From: Aquirufa aurantiipilula
GTDB taxonomy: Bacteria > Bacteroidota > Bacteroidia > Cytophagales > Spirosomataceae
Direction of reading: 5' to 3'
Length of the DNA stretch: 64,000 nucleotides
Assembly: GCF_019923745.1 (NCBI RefSeq)
Contig: NZ_JAANOG010000004.1
Location: 248,001 to 312,000, forward strand
Each line of letters starts with the position of its first letter. Position 1 is the first letter of the stretch. Of this stretch, positions 44,145-54,158 are shown one piece after another. The translations under genes were made by a program, and so were the position numbers. The notes below the pieces were generated by a model. It ran no database searches and had not been told where the DNA came from. It was given only the letters and a program-made list of their open reading frames with translations.

Positions 44145-44152
44145 TATATTTG
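44145..44152 (+). promoter_or_regulatory. Promoter -7 element for hemD
   Basis: TATATTTG lies 50 bp before the hemD ATG, in the DUF4271-hemD gap. It is a good -7 element; no clear TTTG lies 20 bp upstream. Confidence 0.45.
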
Positions 44153-44202
44153 CCACATAAAGTTGACTTCTCTAGATTATCGAGTTAATACAAATTTGAT
44201 TT

Positions 44203-44991
44203 ATGAGTGAAATAGCTAACGTTGCTACCCCGGACATCAAGCGGTTAAAAAAAGTTAAAAGTATTTTAGTTACTCAAGCAGCACCTACTGATGCTAAGTC
44301 TCCTTATTTTGAGATTGAAAAAAAATATGGTGTCAAAGTGGATTTCCGTCCATTCATTGAGGTGCGCGGAATCGCTTTCAAAGATTTCAGAAAGCAGAAG
44401 ATTAATATTTTGGAGCATACGGCCATCATCTTTACTAGCCGTAATGCCATAGATCATTTCTTCCGTATTTGTAAGGAAGCCAAGATTGAGGTGCCTTCCG
44501 ATATGAAATACTTCTGTATTACAGAGCAAACAGCCAATTACCTACAGAAATACATTGTTATCCGTAAACGTAAAGTGTTTACTGGAACTAAGACAGCGTT
44601 GGATTTATTGGAAATAATCAAAAAGCATAAATCAGAGAAGTTTTTATTCCCTTGCTCAAATAAACGTCAAAAGGATTTGCCAGATTATATGGGAACGAAT
44701 GATTTTCAATTGACAGAGGCTGTGATGTATGAAACGGTTTCCGCTGATTTGTCTGATTTGGAAGAAGTATTTTATGATGTGCTAGCATTTTTTAGTCCAT
44801 CTGGAATCACTTCATTATTTGAGAATTTTCCTGATTTCAAGCAAAATAATACGCGAATAGCCGCATTTGGCTCTACTACAGCTCAGGCTGTAACGGATGC
44901 GGGTTTATTATTAGATATACAAGCCCCGATGCCTAATGCGCCATCCATGACAGGAGCTTTGGAACATTACATCAAGCAAGCAAATGCTTAA
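44203..44991 (+). CDS. hemD: Uroporphyrinogen-III synthase
   Basis: The protein has 262 residues with the two-domain HemD layout: the start KSILVTQAAPTDAKSPYFEI, AIIFTSRNAIDHFF and the second-half FFSPSGITSLFENFPDF and AAFGSTTAQAVTDAGL. It closes and rearranges the tetrapyrrole ring on the way to haem. This is the diverged Bacteroidota form. Confidence 0.88.
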   Translation: MSEIANVATPDIKRLKKVKSILVTQAAPTDAKSPYFEIEKKYGVKVDFRPFIEVRGIAFKDFRKQKINILEHTAIIFTSRNAIDHFFRICKEAKIEVPSDMKYFCITEQTANYLQKYIVIRKRKVFTGTKTALDLLEIIKKHKSEKFLFPCSNKRQKDLPDYMGTNDFQLTEAVMYETVSADLSDLEEVFYDVLAFFSPSGITSLFENFPDFKQNNTRIAAFGSTTAQAVTDAGLLLDIQAPMPNAPSMTGALEHYIKQANA

Positions 44992-44994
44992 ATC

Positions 44995-45020
44995 AAAAAG
45001 CCCCGGTTCGGGGCTTTTTT
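44995..45020 (+). terminator. Intrinsic terminator after hemD
   Basis: AAAAGCCCCG pairs with CGGGGCTTTT around a 2-nt loop and is followed by a T-run, just after the stop codon. Confidence 0.9.
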
Positions 45021-45104
45021 GTTAATATATGTCATGGAGTTTTCTCGTTTGAAAATAATGCTTATTTTTAGCCATCAAATCGCCTAACAAGCTAAAAATT
45101 GAAC

Positions 45105-46103
45105 ATGCGCTTCAACAAGCAACTAGTCTTACCCTCATGGATTTTTGTGTGCTTTGGCATTGGGCTGCTATTTTGGAGTCCAACCATGTTGGCACAACAA
45201 GATCCAGGTTTAAGCATGTTCCAACTCAATGCGATCAATCAAAATCCAGCTAATTCAGGATTAAGGGGCGCGTCCTTTGCCCAATTGCATTATCGAAATC
45301 AATGGACTCAGTATGAGGCAAGCGTAGAAGGACCAGGAAATCTAGGAACTCAACTGCTGAGTGTTTCTCTGCCATTTAGTAAATTAAATTTAGGAGTAGG
45401 ATTGTTGGTTATGTCCGATAAGACCCCGTCTGGGGTGGGACAAAATTCCATGAAAATACAGTTGGCCTATCATTATACTGTAGGAGAAGCTATTTTATCT
45501 GTTGGTTTACGAGGCGGATTACAAGGAAAATCATTTGATGGTCGTGCCTATCGTATACGAGATGAGAATGATCCTATAGCTAGTCAGTTATCCGGTAAAG
45601 TAATTAGTCAAAATCAATTTGACCTTGGTTTAGGTATGCTTTATTCCAAAGATAATTGGCAAATAGGTTTTTCTGCCGATCACCTGACTTCTCCTACATT
45701 CACCATGGATACGCCACAAGGTAATATGCCCATTAATCTCGTGGCTGCTTTACACGGTTCGGCTGAAATCGCATTATCTGAGAATTTGGCTGCTATGCCA
45801 TTCGCTCAAGTACGATATTATTCAGGAAACATTTTGCCAGAGGCAGGAAGTAGATTTGGGTACAAAGATTTATTTTGGATAGGAGGGTCTTTCCGCTTAA
45901 ATGATGCCGCAATAGGTATGGCGGGACTTTCCTTATTGCAACAAAGATTGGATATTGGTTATTCATTGGACGTGTCCATGGTGCAAGCAGCGGTTAAAGC
46001 ACCTTTGACGCATGAGATATTTGTTCGCTTTCAATTACCTTCATTTCAATCCAATGGAATTAAGGGACTTCCAGTAAGAACACCTAGGTTTAAGATTTTA
46101 TAG
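45105..46103 (+). CDS. PorP/SprF-family type IX secretion outer-membrane protein
   Basis: The protein has 332 residues from ATG 45105; a TTG two codons earlier is possible. It has a signal peptide ending near MLAQQ and the family opening QDPGLSMFQLNAINQNPANS, then GLRGASFAQLHYRNQW and repeated barrel strands. PorP/SprF proteins help surface adhesins or the secretion machine at the outer membrane. Its place before gldK-gldN is typical. Confidence 0.88.
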   Translation: MRFNKQLVLPSWIFVCFGIGLLFWSPTMLAQQDPGLSMFQLNAINQNPANSGLRGASFAQLHYRNQWTQYEASVEGPGNLGTQLLSVSLPFSKLNLGVGLLVMSDKTPSGVGQNSMKIQLAYHYTVGEAILSVGLRGGLQGKSFDGRAYRIRDENDPIASQLSGKVISQNQFDLGLGMLYSKDNWQIGFSADHLTSPTFTMDTPQGNMPINLVAALHGSAEIALSENLAAMPFAQVRYYSGNILPEAGSRFGYKDLFWIGGSFRLNDAAIGMAGLSLLQQRLDIGYSLDVSMVQAAVKAPLTHEIFVRFQLPSFQSNGIKGLPVRTPRFKIL

Positions 46104-46130
46104 GATTTCAGTTTAAGGCATAAAATTTTG

Positions 46131-46138
46131 TACTTTTG
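46131..46138 (+). promoter_or_regulatory. Promoter -7 element for the gldKLMN genes
   Basis: TACTTTTG lies 125 bp before gldK in the 160-bp gap after the porP/sprF gene. The -33 element is not clear. Confidence 0.4.
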
Positions 46139-46263
46139 CTGAAATATTCCTAGAAAATGCTTTAAATTTGAGGAATTTGAATGAGTGTGGGTAGGGTATA
46201 TGTGTGTAAAAACAATTTTTTAAACCCTGTTACGTTAACAAACAGTAATTTTAATTTGCTTCT

Positions 46264-47376
46264 ATGAATTTTCAATTTGTTGAAAAGAGATTAATAGTAG
46301 GACTTTCGATTTTGGCAATGGCTGTCGTTTTGAACAGTTGTGGTTCCAAAAACTCAGGTGGTTCTAAGACGCTAAGTAGTAAGAAGGGCTCTTCGGGAAA
46401 AGGAATTTTAGGAATTGGCAAAGCTAATAAAGAAGTTCCTGGAGTTCAGAATGGAGAGATTGTTGCTACAACACGTAAGGGGTGGTCACAACCTACACCT
46501 TATGGTATGGTATTGGTTCCATCAGGGAGTTATATGATGGGGCAAGCCGATGAAGAAGTTTCACATGCAGGAGTAAACTTTAACAAACGTGTTACTGTTG
46601 CTGCTTTTTACATGGATGATACGGAAATCACCAACCATGAGTACCGCCAATTTACCTATGCTTTATTAAAAGATTCGGTTTCTGTTTTAGGAGAAGATAA
46701 AATCATGTCGGAATATTATCCGGACACAACGGTTTGGAAGCGTGATTTTACTTACCATAACGGTGATCCGATGACCGAATATTATTTTTCTAGTCCAGCT
46801 TTTGATCAATATCCTGTGGTCGGTGTTAGCTGGGTAGCTTCCAAGTATTTTTGTTTGTGGAGAAGTAAGTTGATGAATGATTATCGTAGAAAACAAGGTC
46901 AATTTATTTTACCTCGCTTTGAGCTTCCATCTGAATCTGAATGGGAGTGGGCAGCACGTGGGGGAAGAGCTTCAGCTAAATACCCTTGGGGTAATCCATA
47001 CATTTCCAATGCCAAAGGTTGTTTATTAGCCAACTTTAAACCTCATCGTGGTAACTATGATGCAGATGGTTATTCATATACTGCTCCAGCCAATGCCTAT
47101 GATCCTAATGATTTTGGTTTATACAACATGGCAGGTAATGTAGCAGAATGGTGTGAAGATGCCTATGCAGATAATGCTGTAGCTGTCACATGGGATTTAA
47201 ATACAGTTAATAAAGATGCAGATGAGCCGAGAAAAGTAACTCGTGGTGGTTCATGGAAAGATATTGCCTATTATCTTGAAACTGGTACAAGAGCTTACGA
47301 ATTGGAACAAAACAAACGTTCATATATTGGGTTTAGATGTATGATGCGCTATTTGGGACGTCCTAAACAAAATTAA
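46264..47376 (+). CDS. gldK: Gliding motility/type IX secretion lipoprotein GldK
   Basis: The protein has 370 residues with a lipoprotein signal (AMAVVLNSCGS, Cys26) and a Gly/Ser/Lys-rich linker. A formylglycine-enzyme-like (FGE-sulfatase) domain follows: YGMVLVPSGSYMMGQADEEV, MDDTEITNHEYRQF, LPSESEWEWAARGG, YNMAGNVAEWCEDAY and the final RSYIGFRCMMR. GldK and GldN form the ring at the outer membrane. gldL follows after 41 bp. Confidence 0.95.
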   Translation: MNFQFVEKRLIVGLSILAMAVVLNSCGSKNSGGSKTLSSKKGSSGKGILGIGKANKEVPGVQNGEIVATTRKGWSQPTPYGMVLVPSGSYMMGQADEEVSHAGVNFNKRVTVAAFYMDDTEITNHEYRQFTYALLKDSVSVLGEDKIMSEYYPDTTVWKRDFTYHNGDPMTEYYFSSPAFDQYPVVGVSWVASKYFCLWRSKLMNDYRRKQGQFILPRFELPSESEWEWAARGGRASAKYPWGNPYISNAKGCLLANFKPHRGNYDADGYSYTAPANAYDPNDFGLYNMAGNVAEWCEDAYADNAVAVTWDLNTVNKDADEPRKVTRGGSWKDIAYYLETGTRAYELEQNKRSYIGFRCMMRYLGRPKQN

Positions 47377-47417
47377 ATTTTACTCTTTTTCTAAAATTAT
47401 ATTACATTCTTTTTAAC

Positions 47418-48170
47418 ATGGAAAAATCAATCAATGTCATCGCTAGTTTTGGTGCGGCAGTAGTAATTGTAGGAGCCTTATTTAAAATTGTCCACTGGGA
47501 TGGAGCCAACGAAATGTTGATGGTTGGTATGTTCACCGAAGCGGCAATTTTTATTTTGTTTGGGGTTTTGTACTTACAGGCAAAGCCAGAAAAATCGTAC
47601 GATTGGGAAAAGGTTTATCCAGAGTTAGTAGGTGGTGCTCCTGTAGCAAGACCCACTTCAACTGGTGGTGTTGATGCGCTAGCTAGCTTGAAAGGTTTGG
47701 GTCCTGAGGTGGTAGAGGGATTGACTAAGAGTTTGAAAGGTTTAACCGAAACGGCGAATAGCTTACAAGATATTTCTAAGGCAACAGTAGCCACACAAGA
47801 TTTTGTGAAGGCATTGTCTTCATCATCTGAGTCATTAGGTACATTAAATAAATCTGTATCAGAAGCAGCCAATTCATTAGGTGCTATTTCCGTTTCTTCT
47901 GTTGAAGCAGCTAAATATGCACAGCAATATGCGAAAGCAGGTGATCAATTATCTACATTGAACACAATATATGAAACTGAGATCCAAGAAGCTACTAAGC
48001 ACTTGAAAGCCATCAACAGTTACTATGGTAATGTTAATTTAACCGTTGAACAAATGGCTGCTACTCAAAAAGATGCAGAGTTGTTCAAAACGGAATTAGC
48101 TAAATTGAATGCTAATATTCAATCATTGAACCAAGTATATGGTAGTATGTTAACAGCTATGAAAGGCTAA
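47418..48170 (+). CDS. gldL: Type IX secretion motor protein GldL
   Basis: The protein has 250 residues. Two membrane helices (about 5-24 and 33-54) carry Lys23 and Glu41, the kind of charged residues used for proton-driven rotation in the GldLM motor. The rest is a cytoplasmic Ser/Ala-rich coiled coil (LKGLTETANSLQDISKATVA and others). gldM follows after 33 bp. Confidence 0.95.
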   Translation: MEKSINVIASFGAAVVIVGALFKIVHWDGANEMLMVGMFTEAAIFILFGVLYLQAKPEKSYDWEKVYPELVGGAPVARPTSTGGVDALASLKGLGPEVVEGLTKSLKGLTETANSLQDISKATVATQDFVKALSSSSESLGTLNKSVSEAANSLGAISVSSVEAAKYAQQYAKAGDQLSTLNTIYETEIQEATKHLKAINSYYGNVNLTVEQMAATQKDAELFKTELAKLNANIQSLNQVYGSMLTAMKG

Positions 48171-48203
48171 TTTTTTCCACTTTAGCTTTGATCTCATAAG
48201 TAT

Positions 48204-49799
48204 ATGGCAAGTTTAAAAGAGACCCCCCGGCAGAAAATGATCGGGATGATGTATTTGGTACTCACCGCCCTGTTAGCTTTACAGGTTAGTGATGCACTTT
48301 TACAGAAGTTTACCTTGTTAAATAATAGTTTGGAAATTGCGAATCAGTCAGCAAGTTCCAAGAATAAAAGTATGGTTACTGGTATTGAAGAACGCATTAA
48401 AGATCTTCCTAATCCTGCTGCCTATGCTGATATTCTTAGAAAAGCAAATGAGGTTCGTAAACTGGCAGATGAATTGGTAAATCACATCGATGGATTAAAA
48501 TCTAAGGTGATTGAAACGGGTGGGGGGATTGATCCAGAAACAGGAACGATTAAAAATCCAAAAGAGGAAGAAAAAGTATTTGAATTGATGGTTGGTGCTA
48601 ATTCCAAAGGGGAGGCTTATCAATTGGTTCCTATGTTTGATCAATATGTTGCCAAATTACAAACTATTGCAGACCCAGGTACCAAATTCCCATCTTTAGC
48701 TTTAGCCGCCAAAGACGATCCTGTGGCTAGTCGTGATGCCGCACAGTCCAATAAAGATTTTGCTGAATTAAACTTTGAACATACCCCTGTACCAGCAGCT
48801 TTGGCTACTTTGAGTCAAAAACAAGCTGAGATTAGACGTTACGAAACGGAAGTACTAAGTCAATTGGCTTCTAAAGTAGGTGCAAAAGAAATTAAGTTTG
48901 ATAAGGTATTTGCTCAGGTATCTGCTAATGCCAATACAGTAGTAGCTGGTATGGAATATCAAGCCGAGGTTTTCATCGCAGCAACGTCATCCGGTTTTAC
49001 ACCGCGAATGAGCTTTAATGGAGCTTCTATTCCTGTAGTGGATGGTCGAGGTCAAATTAAATTCAAAACTTCTGGTGGCGGATATGATGCCAATGGACTT
49101 TCTAAAAAGACTTATACGGCAACAGTTGCTTATATGAGTCCAGCAGGACCCAAAACAGAATCCATTCAAAAGGAATATTTCGTATTAAAACCTACTTATA
49201 ATATTGAAACGGCTACTTTACCGGCATTATATTTAGGATGTGCCAACCGTTTAAGTGTGGTTAGCCCGGGTTTAGGAGCATTATGGAATCCTCAGTTCTC
49301 GGCAGAAGGTGGTGAAGTTATTCCTGGCCAAAATAGAGGTAAGGTCACTGTAGTTCCTTCTTCTGCAACCATTACGTTGAATGTGAACAATGGAGGTACT
49401 TTACTAGGAAAAGAAACGTTTAAAGTTCGTCGAGTACCAAGACCAGATGTACGCATCTTTGGTAACGGTGGAGAGTTGAATGAGAAAAAAGGTACTAGTG
49501 CTTCAGGTTTAAGAACTTTAGATGCTAGAGCTATTGCCGATGAATCATTTAAAGCAACTAATCCGGAGGATGCTAATTACCGCGTTGCTCAGGTTTATGT
49601 AGCTCTAGTGCGTGGTCAAAGAAAAATTGACGAAATAGCTAATTTGCCTGGATCAGGTTCAATTGCTAAGTTAGCCTCTCAGGCACAACCTGGAGACCGC
49701 TACTACATTGAAGTGAAAGAAGTTCAAAGAAAAAATTTCAAAGGTACTATTGAAACTATCCCTGTATCGATGGTTAAAAATATTCCTTTGAGTGATTAG
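48204..49799 (+). CDS. gldM: Type IX secretion motor protein GldM
   Basis: The protein has 531 residues. The single N-terminal helix is preceded by KETPRQKMIGMMYLVLTALL with Arg9, a conserved residue of the motor. A large periplasmic part follows (about 40-531) with a coiled region and several beta domains. GldM links the inner-membrane motor to the GldKN ring. gldN begins 13 bp after the stop. Confidence 0.95.
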   Translation: MASLKETPRQKMIGMMYLVLTALLALQVSDALLQKFTLLNNSLEIANQSASSKNKSMVTGIEERIKDLPNPAAYADILRKANEVRKLADELVNHIDGLKSKVIETGGGIDPETGTIKNPKEEEKVFELMVGANSKGEAYQLVPMFDQYVAKLQTIADPGTKFPSLALAAKDDPVASRDAAQSNKDFAELNFEHTPVPAALATLSQKQAEIRRYETEVLSQLASKVGAKEIKFDKVFAQVSANANTVVAGMEYQAEVFIAATSSGFTPRMSFNGASIPVVDGRGQIKFKTSGGGYDANGLSKKTYTATVAYMSPAGPKTESIQKEYFVLKPTYNIETATLPALYLGCANRLSVVSPGLGALWNPQFSAEGGEVIPGQNRGKVTVVPSSATITLNVNNGGTLLGKETFKVRRVPRPDVRIFGNGGELNEKKGTSASGLRTLDARAIADESFKATNPEDANYRVAQVYVALVRGQRKIDEIANLPGSGSIAKLASQAQPGDRYYIEVKEVQRKNFKGTIETIPVSMVKNIPLSD

Positions 49800-49812
49800 G
49801 AAAACCCTGTAT

Positions 49813-50715
49813 ATGAAATCAGTCAATCAATTTTTATTGTTCGTTTCTTTGATCTGTGGATTTAGTGCCATGGCTCAGGAGAAACCAGTAGATGAATCTA
49901 AGTTGAATTCAGTGCGTCCCATTGATCCAGCGAATATTCATTATAAAGCTCGTTTATGGCGCCGTATGGATTTGAATGAGAAAATCAATCAACCATTTTT
50001 CTCAGTAAATAATGAGATTTCTAAATTCTTAGTGGAATGGGTTGAAGCTGGAATTCTAGTACCTTATGTAAATGATTCATTGGTGACTAAATTAACCCCT
50101 GCTCAGTTTCAAGAAAAACTTCGTATGGATGATTCCATTGGGGAAGGTAGTCTTTCTGAAGCAGAAAAAGCCGCTGGATTTGGAGCCGAAGGAGGCGATA
50201 AAAAGACTGCAGTTGATGATGGATGGGGAACAACTACTAAGCCTGCTGCAGACGCAAAAAAAGCAGATGATTTCGATACCAAACCTGTTGCCAATCTAGA
50301 TTCGTATTTCTTTCCAAAAGAACTTTCTATCATTGAAATCAAAGAAGATGCCATCATTGATCGTCAGCGTTCGAGATTGTATTTTGATATTCAAGCGCTT
50401 ACTTTAATTATTCCGGCATCTAAAACCAAAGCGGGATTTGATAAGCCTGTAGCATCCTTCCGTTATAAAGATGTTTATAAGTTGTTTAGAAGTAATCCCA
50501 ACTGCATTTGGTACAATGCTGAAAATGAAACCCAACATAAGAATATGGCAGATGCCTTTGACTTGAGAATGTTTCAAGCTAGAATTATTAAGAAAGGAAA
50601 TGCAGAAAACAAATTCTTAACAGACATTTATAGCTCTGATCGAGAAGGACTTTTGATGTCACAACAATTGGAATACAAACTATTGGAAATGGAACACGAT
50701 ATGTGGGAAAACTAA
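49813..50715 (+). CDS. gldN: Gliding motility/type IX secretion protein GldN
   Basis: The protein has 300 residues from ATG 49813; an in-frame GTG 21 bp upstream overlaps gldM and would spoil the signal peptide (MKSVNQFLLFVSLICGFSAM, then AQ). The body shows RLWRRMDLNEKINQPFFSVN, a Lys/Asp/Ala-rich insert (about 115-150) and YKLFRSNPNCIWYNAENE. It closes the gldKLMN group and is followed by a terminator. Confidence 0.93.
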   Translation: MKSVNQFLLFVSLICGFSAMAQEKPVDESKLNSVRPIDPANIHYKARLWRRMDLNEKINQPFFSVNNEISKFLVEWVEAGILVPYVNDSLVTKLTPAQFQEKLRMDDSIGEGSLSEAEKAAGFGAEGGDKKTAVDDGWGTTTKPAADAKKADDFDTKPVANLDSYFFPKELSIIEIKEDAIIDRQRSRLYFDIQALTLIIPASKTKAGFDKPVASFRYKDVYKLFRSNPNCIWYNAENETQHKNMADAFDLRMFQARIIKKGNAENKFLTDIYSSDREGLLMSQQLEYKLLEMEHDMWEN

Positions 50716-50734
50716 AATAGTAATCAATAAAAGG

Positions 50735-50760
50735 AAAGGAGGCTTAGGTCTCCTTTTTTT
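50735..50760 (+). terminator. Intrinsic terminator after gldN
   Basis: AAAGGAG pairs with CTCCTTT around a 9-nt loop and leads into a T-run, 20 bp after the gldN stop. Confidence 0.8.
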
Positions 50761-50853
50761 ATGTCCAATTAGTTGATATTTATTGGTTATTATCAACTTG
50801 TTTGACCGCTTTTGTTTATTCATATTCGATATTGAGGCATTAAATTTCTAACC

Positions 50854-51117
50854 ATGCAATGTCTTAAACAATTAGAACGCTTACATCGTATTCACCGATT
50901 AATCCAACAAGAATCGACAGGTTCTGCAGCTTCCTTGGCGGAGCATTTACACATGTCGCCCCGTCAATTGGGCAGCTACATGGAAGTTTTGAAGGATATG
51001 GGAGCTCCAATAACCTTTTGCTCAATTATTAAGAGCTATAAATACAGTTCGCCTGTTAAGTTTGATTTTGAATTACGTCTTTTTGTGTCGGATAAATTGG
51101 TTTATTCTTTAGATTAG
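50854..51117 (+). CDS. Small helix-turn-helix protein
   Basis: The protein has 87 residues. Residues 5-55 form a DeoR/HTH_11-like winged helix-turn-helix (LERLHRIHRLIQQESTGSAA, SLAEHLHMSPRQLGSYMEVL). The rest is a short beta end. No sensing domain is present. It may control the nearby gliding genes or pyk, but nothing shows this. Confidence 0.75.
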   Translation: MQCLKQLERLHRIHRLIQQESTGSAASLAEHLHMSPRQLGSYMEVLKDMGAPITFCSIIKSYKYSSPVKFDFELRLFVSDKLVYSLD

Positions 51118-51215
51118 TGAGATTACAGCTATTTTTGGACATGATTTATTTAAATTATTCAATTTTTTGATGACTAAGCTGTAACTTGCAGGGTAAATTG
51201 AATAATTAAGTATAT

Positions 51216-52688
51216 ATGTCGTATCAACGCAAGACAAAAATAGTAGCCACTGTAGGTCCAGTATCTGAATCAAGAGAATCCTTAATTCAATTAGCTAAAG
51301 CTGGAGTAAATGTATTCCGTTTAAATTTCTCACACGGAACGCATGAAGATCATTTAGAGCGATTAAAAACGATTCGTTCTATCAGCGAAGAGCTAGGTAT
51401 GAATTTGTGTATTCTACAAGATTTGCAAGGTCCAAAAATTAGGACTCAGATGGTGGAGAACAATGGTGTTGTATTAGAAGCAGGCAAGCAACTCATCTTT
51501 GCGATGGATGAAAACTTGCTTGGAACATCAGAAAAAGTAGGTACCACGTATACATCGATGTATTTAGATGTAAATGTAGGAGAGCGTATTTTGATGGATG
51601 ATGGTAACTTAGAAGTTAAGGTTCTTGCCATTGATAAGGAGAAAAAAGAAGTACTTACTGAAGTAGTGTATGGCGGTATTTTGAAATCAAAGAAGGGGAT
51701 TAATTTACCTGGTACTAAGGTTTCTTTACCTTGTTTGACTCCTAAAGATGAGGCAGATTTATATTTTGGATTAGATCATGGTGTGGATTGGGTAGCTTTA
51801 TCTTTCGTACGTAAAGCATCTGATATTTGGGATATTAAAGAAAAAATCAAAGCATACGGTAAAAATACCCGTGTGATTGCTAAGATTGAAAAGCCAGAGG
51901 CTATTGATCATTTAGATGAAATTATTGAAGCTACTGACGGTATCATGGTGGCTCGTGGTGATTTGGGTGTGGAGATGGATGGTGCTGTAGTTCCATACTT
52001 ACAAAAAGTGATGGTGGAGAAATGTACAGCAGCGGGTAAGCCTGTTATTGTGGCAACCCAAATGTTGGAATCCATGATTCAAAACCCTGTTCCAACTCGT
52101 GCTGAAACATCCGACGTGGCTAATGCTGTGTTACAAGGTGCTTCTGCGACCATGCTTAGTGGAGAATCTGCTTCAGGTTCTTACCCAATCAAGGCGGTGG
52201 AAACCATGGCTCATATTCATGAGATTGTAGAGCAGCAACAAAATGCTATTTCTGTCATTAAAGGAGATGAAGTAGCGATATATTTCAAGAACCATGCTTT
52301 GGCACAAAGTTCTAAAGAAGTAGCTCTAACCGATCGTTTAATTGCTGGAGCTTGTCGTTTAGCACGTGACTCCAAAGCGAAAGCAATTCTTTGTATCACT
52401 AATTCTGGTCATACAGCTTTCCGCTTATCTGCTCATAGACCAAAGGCGGATTTATATGTATTTACATCCGACAAACAATTGATGTCTACTATGGGCTTAC
52501 TATGGGGAGTAAAAGTATTCTTTTATGATCCATCTGCCGAAAGTGCAGAAAAGACGGTAGCTGCCATGGTAGATAAATTAAAGCAAGATCAATTATTATC
52601 AGCTGGGGACGTTTTTGTAACTACCTTGTCTATTCCTGCCCATTCGGGTAAGAAAACCAATACCGTGCAATTAGGGGTGGTTGAATAA
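51216..52688 (+). CDS. pyk: Pyruvate kinase
   Basis: The protein has 490 residues. It shows the start KIVATVGPVSESRE, VFRLNFSHGTHEDH, LQDLQGPKIR, the catalytic region VIAKIEKPEAIDHLDEI and MVARGDLGVEM, and MLSGESASGSYP. It makes pyruvate and ATP from phosphoenolpyruvate. A C-terminal allosteric domain is present (about 360-490). Confidence 0.96.
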   Translation: MSYQRKTKIVATVGPVSESRESLIQLAKAGVNVFRLNFSHGTHEDHLERLKTIRSISEELGMNLCILQDLQGPKIRTQMVENNGVVLEAGKQLIFAMDENLLGTSEKVGTTYTSMYLDVNVGERILMDDGNLEVKVLAIDKEKKEVLTEVVYGGILKSKKGINLPGTKVSLPCLTPKDEADLYFGLDHGVDWVALSFVRKASDIWDIKEKIKAYGKNTRVIAKIEKPEAIDHLDEIIEATDGIMVARGDLGVEMDGAVVPYLQKVMVEKCTAAGKPVIVATQMLESMIQNPVPTRAETSDVANAVLQGASATMLSGESASGSYPIKAVETMAHIHEIVEQQQNAISVIKGDEVAIYFKNHALAQSSKEVALTDRLIAGACRLARDSKAKAILCITNSGHTAFRLSAHRPKADLYVFTSDKQLMSTMGLLWGVKVFFYDPSAESAEKTVAAMVDKLKQDQLLSAGDVFVTTLSIPAHSGKKTNTVQLGVVE

Positions 52689-52725
52689 TCAACCCCTAAT
52701 TGTTTATTTTTTGGGTGTTTAAAGC

Positions 52726-53496
52726 ATGAATAAAAAGAATCCATTTCTTTCTAATCCTTTCATAGGTCTTTTTACTCTTTGGTCCATGTTTTGGTTCATT
52801 GCAGTTTTTCTGCTTTTTTACCCTTTTATTTTTATCCTACTTCAAAAGATTAGTTACCGTAAATATGCCGCTAAATTGGTACGAATATGGTCCAAATGTT
52901 TCTTCTTTTTTAGTTTTATCCGCTTTGAAGTAAAACACCACTTCGTACCCGATAAAAAACAGAATTATGTTTTTTGTGCCAATCACTTTTCCTTTCTCGA
53001 TATACCGGTAATCGTTTATCTATTAGAGCATTATACCTCTTTTGTTGGAAAAAGTTCTTTGGGTAAATTGCCCTTGTTTGGATATATGTATGCTCGATTG
53101 AATATTTTAGTCAATCGCTCTGATAATGCAAGTCGTGCTGGATCCTTATCTAAAGCCTTAAAGGCATTACAATCTGGCAGAAGTATTGCTATTTTTCCCG
53201 AGGGAGGAATTGTATCTAAGAAATATCCATACATGGCTAAACCTTTGAAGGATGGAGCTTTAATTATGGCCATTCAGCAACAAATCCCTTTGGTACCTAT
53301 CAGTTTATTTAATAATTATCAAATTTTCTCAGATAAGCCTTTGATGATTCGACCGGGTGTAATTCATGCAGAGATTCATCCTCCCATAATCACCAAAGGT
53401 TTAACTTTAGAAGATGTACCAATGTTACGAGAAAAATTGTATCATATCATTCAAGACCCCATCTTGAAATATTATTCTTTAGACGAACCTCAATAA
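52726..53496 (+). CDS. plsC: 1-acyl-sn-glycerol-3-phosphate acyltransferase (PlsC type)
   Basis: The protein has 256 residues with one or two N-terminal membrane helices. The catalytic NHFSFLD motif (the family's NHx4D) and the FPEGG motif are present. It makes phosphatidic acid for membrane lipids. gldD follows after 8 bp, so the two are co-transcribed. Confidence 0.9.
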   Translation: MNKKNPFLSNPFIGLFTLWSMFWFIAVFLLFYPFIFILLQKISYRKYAAKLVRIWSKCFFFFSFIRFEVKHHFVPDKKQNYVFCANHFSFLDIPVIVYLLEHYTSFVGKSSLGKLPLFGYMYARLNILVNRSDNASRAGSLSKALKALQSGRSIAIFPEGGIVSKKYPYMAKPLKDGALIMAIQQQIPLVPISLFNNYQIFSDKPLMIRPGVIHAEIHPPIITKGLTLEDVPMLREKLYHIIQDPILKYYSLDEPQ

Positions 53497-53504
53497 ATTA
53501 GGCT

Positions 53505-54098
53505 ATGCGCCATTGGATATACATCCTATTCGTCAGTTGCTTTTTTCTTGCTTGTTCAGATCAAACAAAGGAAGAAAAGGCAGATTTGCCGCGTCCCAAA
53601 GGCTACAATCGGATTATTTTGCCCAAAGCCCAATACCAAGATGTAGAAAAAGGACATCCTTTTACTTTTGAAGTATCCAAGTATGCTACCGTTTTACCCG
53701 ATACAGTTTCATGGGCTGAGCCTCATTGGTTATATATTTATTACCCCCAATGGCAAGCTTTTATTCAATTGACCTACAAGCCATTGAATAAGGATCAAAA
53801 GAAACTAGCTAACCTAATTAATGATGCTTATGCCCTAGCATCAAAACATCAAGGCAAGGCGCGAGGAATTCAAGAATACGTCATGACGACCCGTTCAGGA
53901 AGAAAAGCGGGAATCATTGAATTGGATGGAGAAGTGGCAACTTCCTTTCAATTTTATACGACGGATAGCGTAAATCATTATTTGCGAGGTGCGGTATATG
54001 TTAAAACAGCTACCCAAAATGATTCCTTGGCTCCAGTTATTCAGTTTTTAAAAAAGGACGCCATCCACCTTATTCAAACCCTGCAGTGGAAACCCTAA
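53505..54098 (+). CDS. gldD: Gliding motility lipoprotein GldD
   Basis: The protein has 197 residues with a lipoprotein signal (MRHWIYILFVSCFFLACS, Cys17). The mature part has the GldD opening LPRPKGYNRIILPKAQYQ, then HPFTFEVSKYATVLPD and YYPQWQAFIQLTYKPL. GldD is required for gliding and type IX secretion in Flavobacterium; its exact step is not known. Confidence 0.88.
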   Translation: MRHWIYILFVSCFFLACSDQTKEEKADLPRPKGYNRIILPKAQYQDVEKGHPFTFEVSKYATVLPDTVSWAEPHWLYIYYPQWQAFIQLTYKPLNKDQKKLANLINDAYALASKHQGKARGIQEYVMTTRSGRKAGIIELDGEVATSFQFYTTDSVNHYLRGAVYVKTATQNDSLAPVIQFLKKDAIHLIQTLQWKP

Positions 54099-54158
54099 TT
54101 TTTTAGGTTAAACCTAGGTTTGCCAGTACACGAATCTTTCCTTTTCTTTGTAGCTAGC

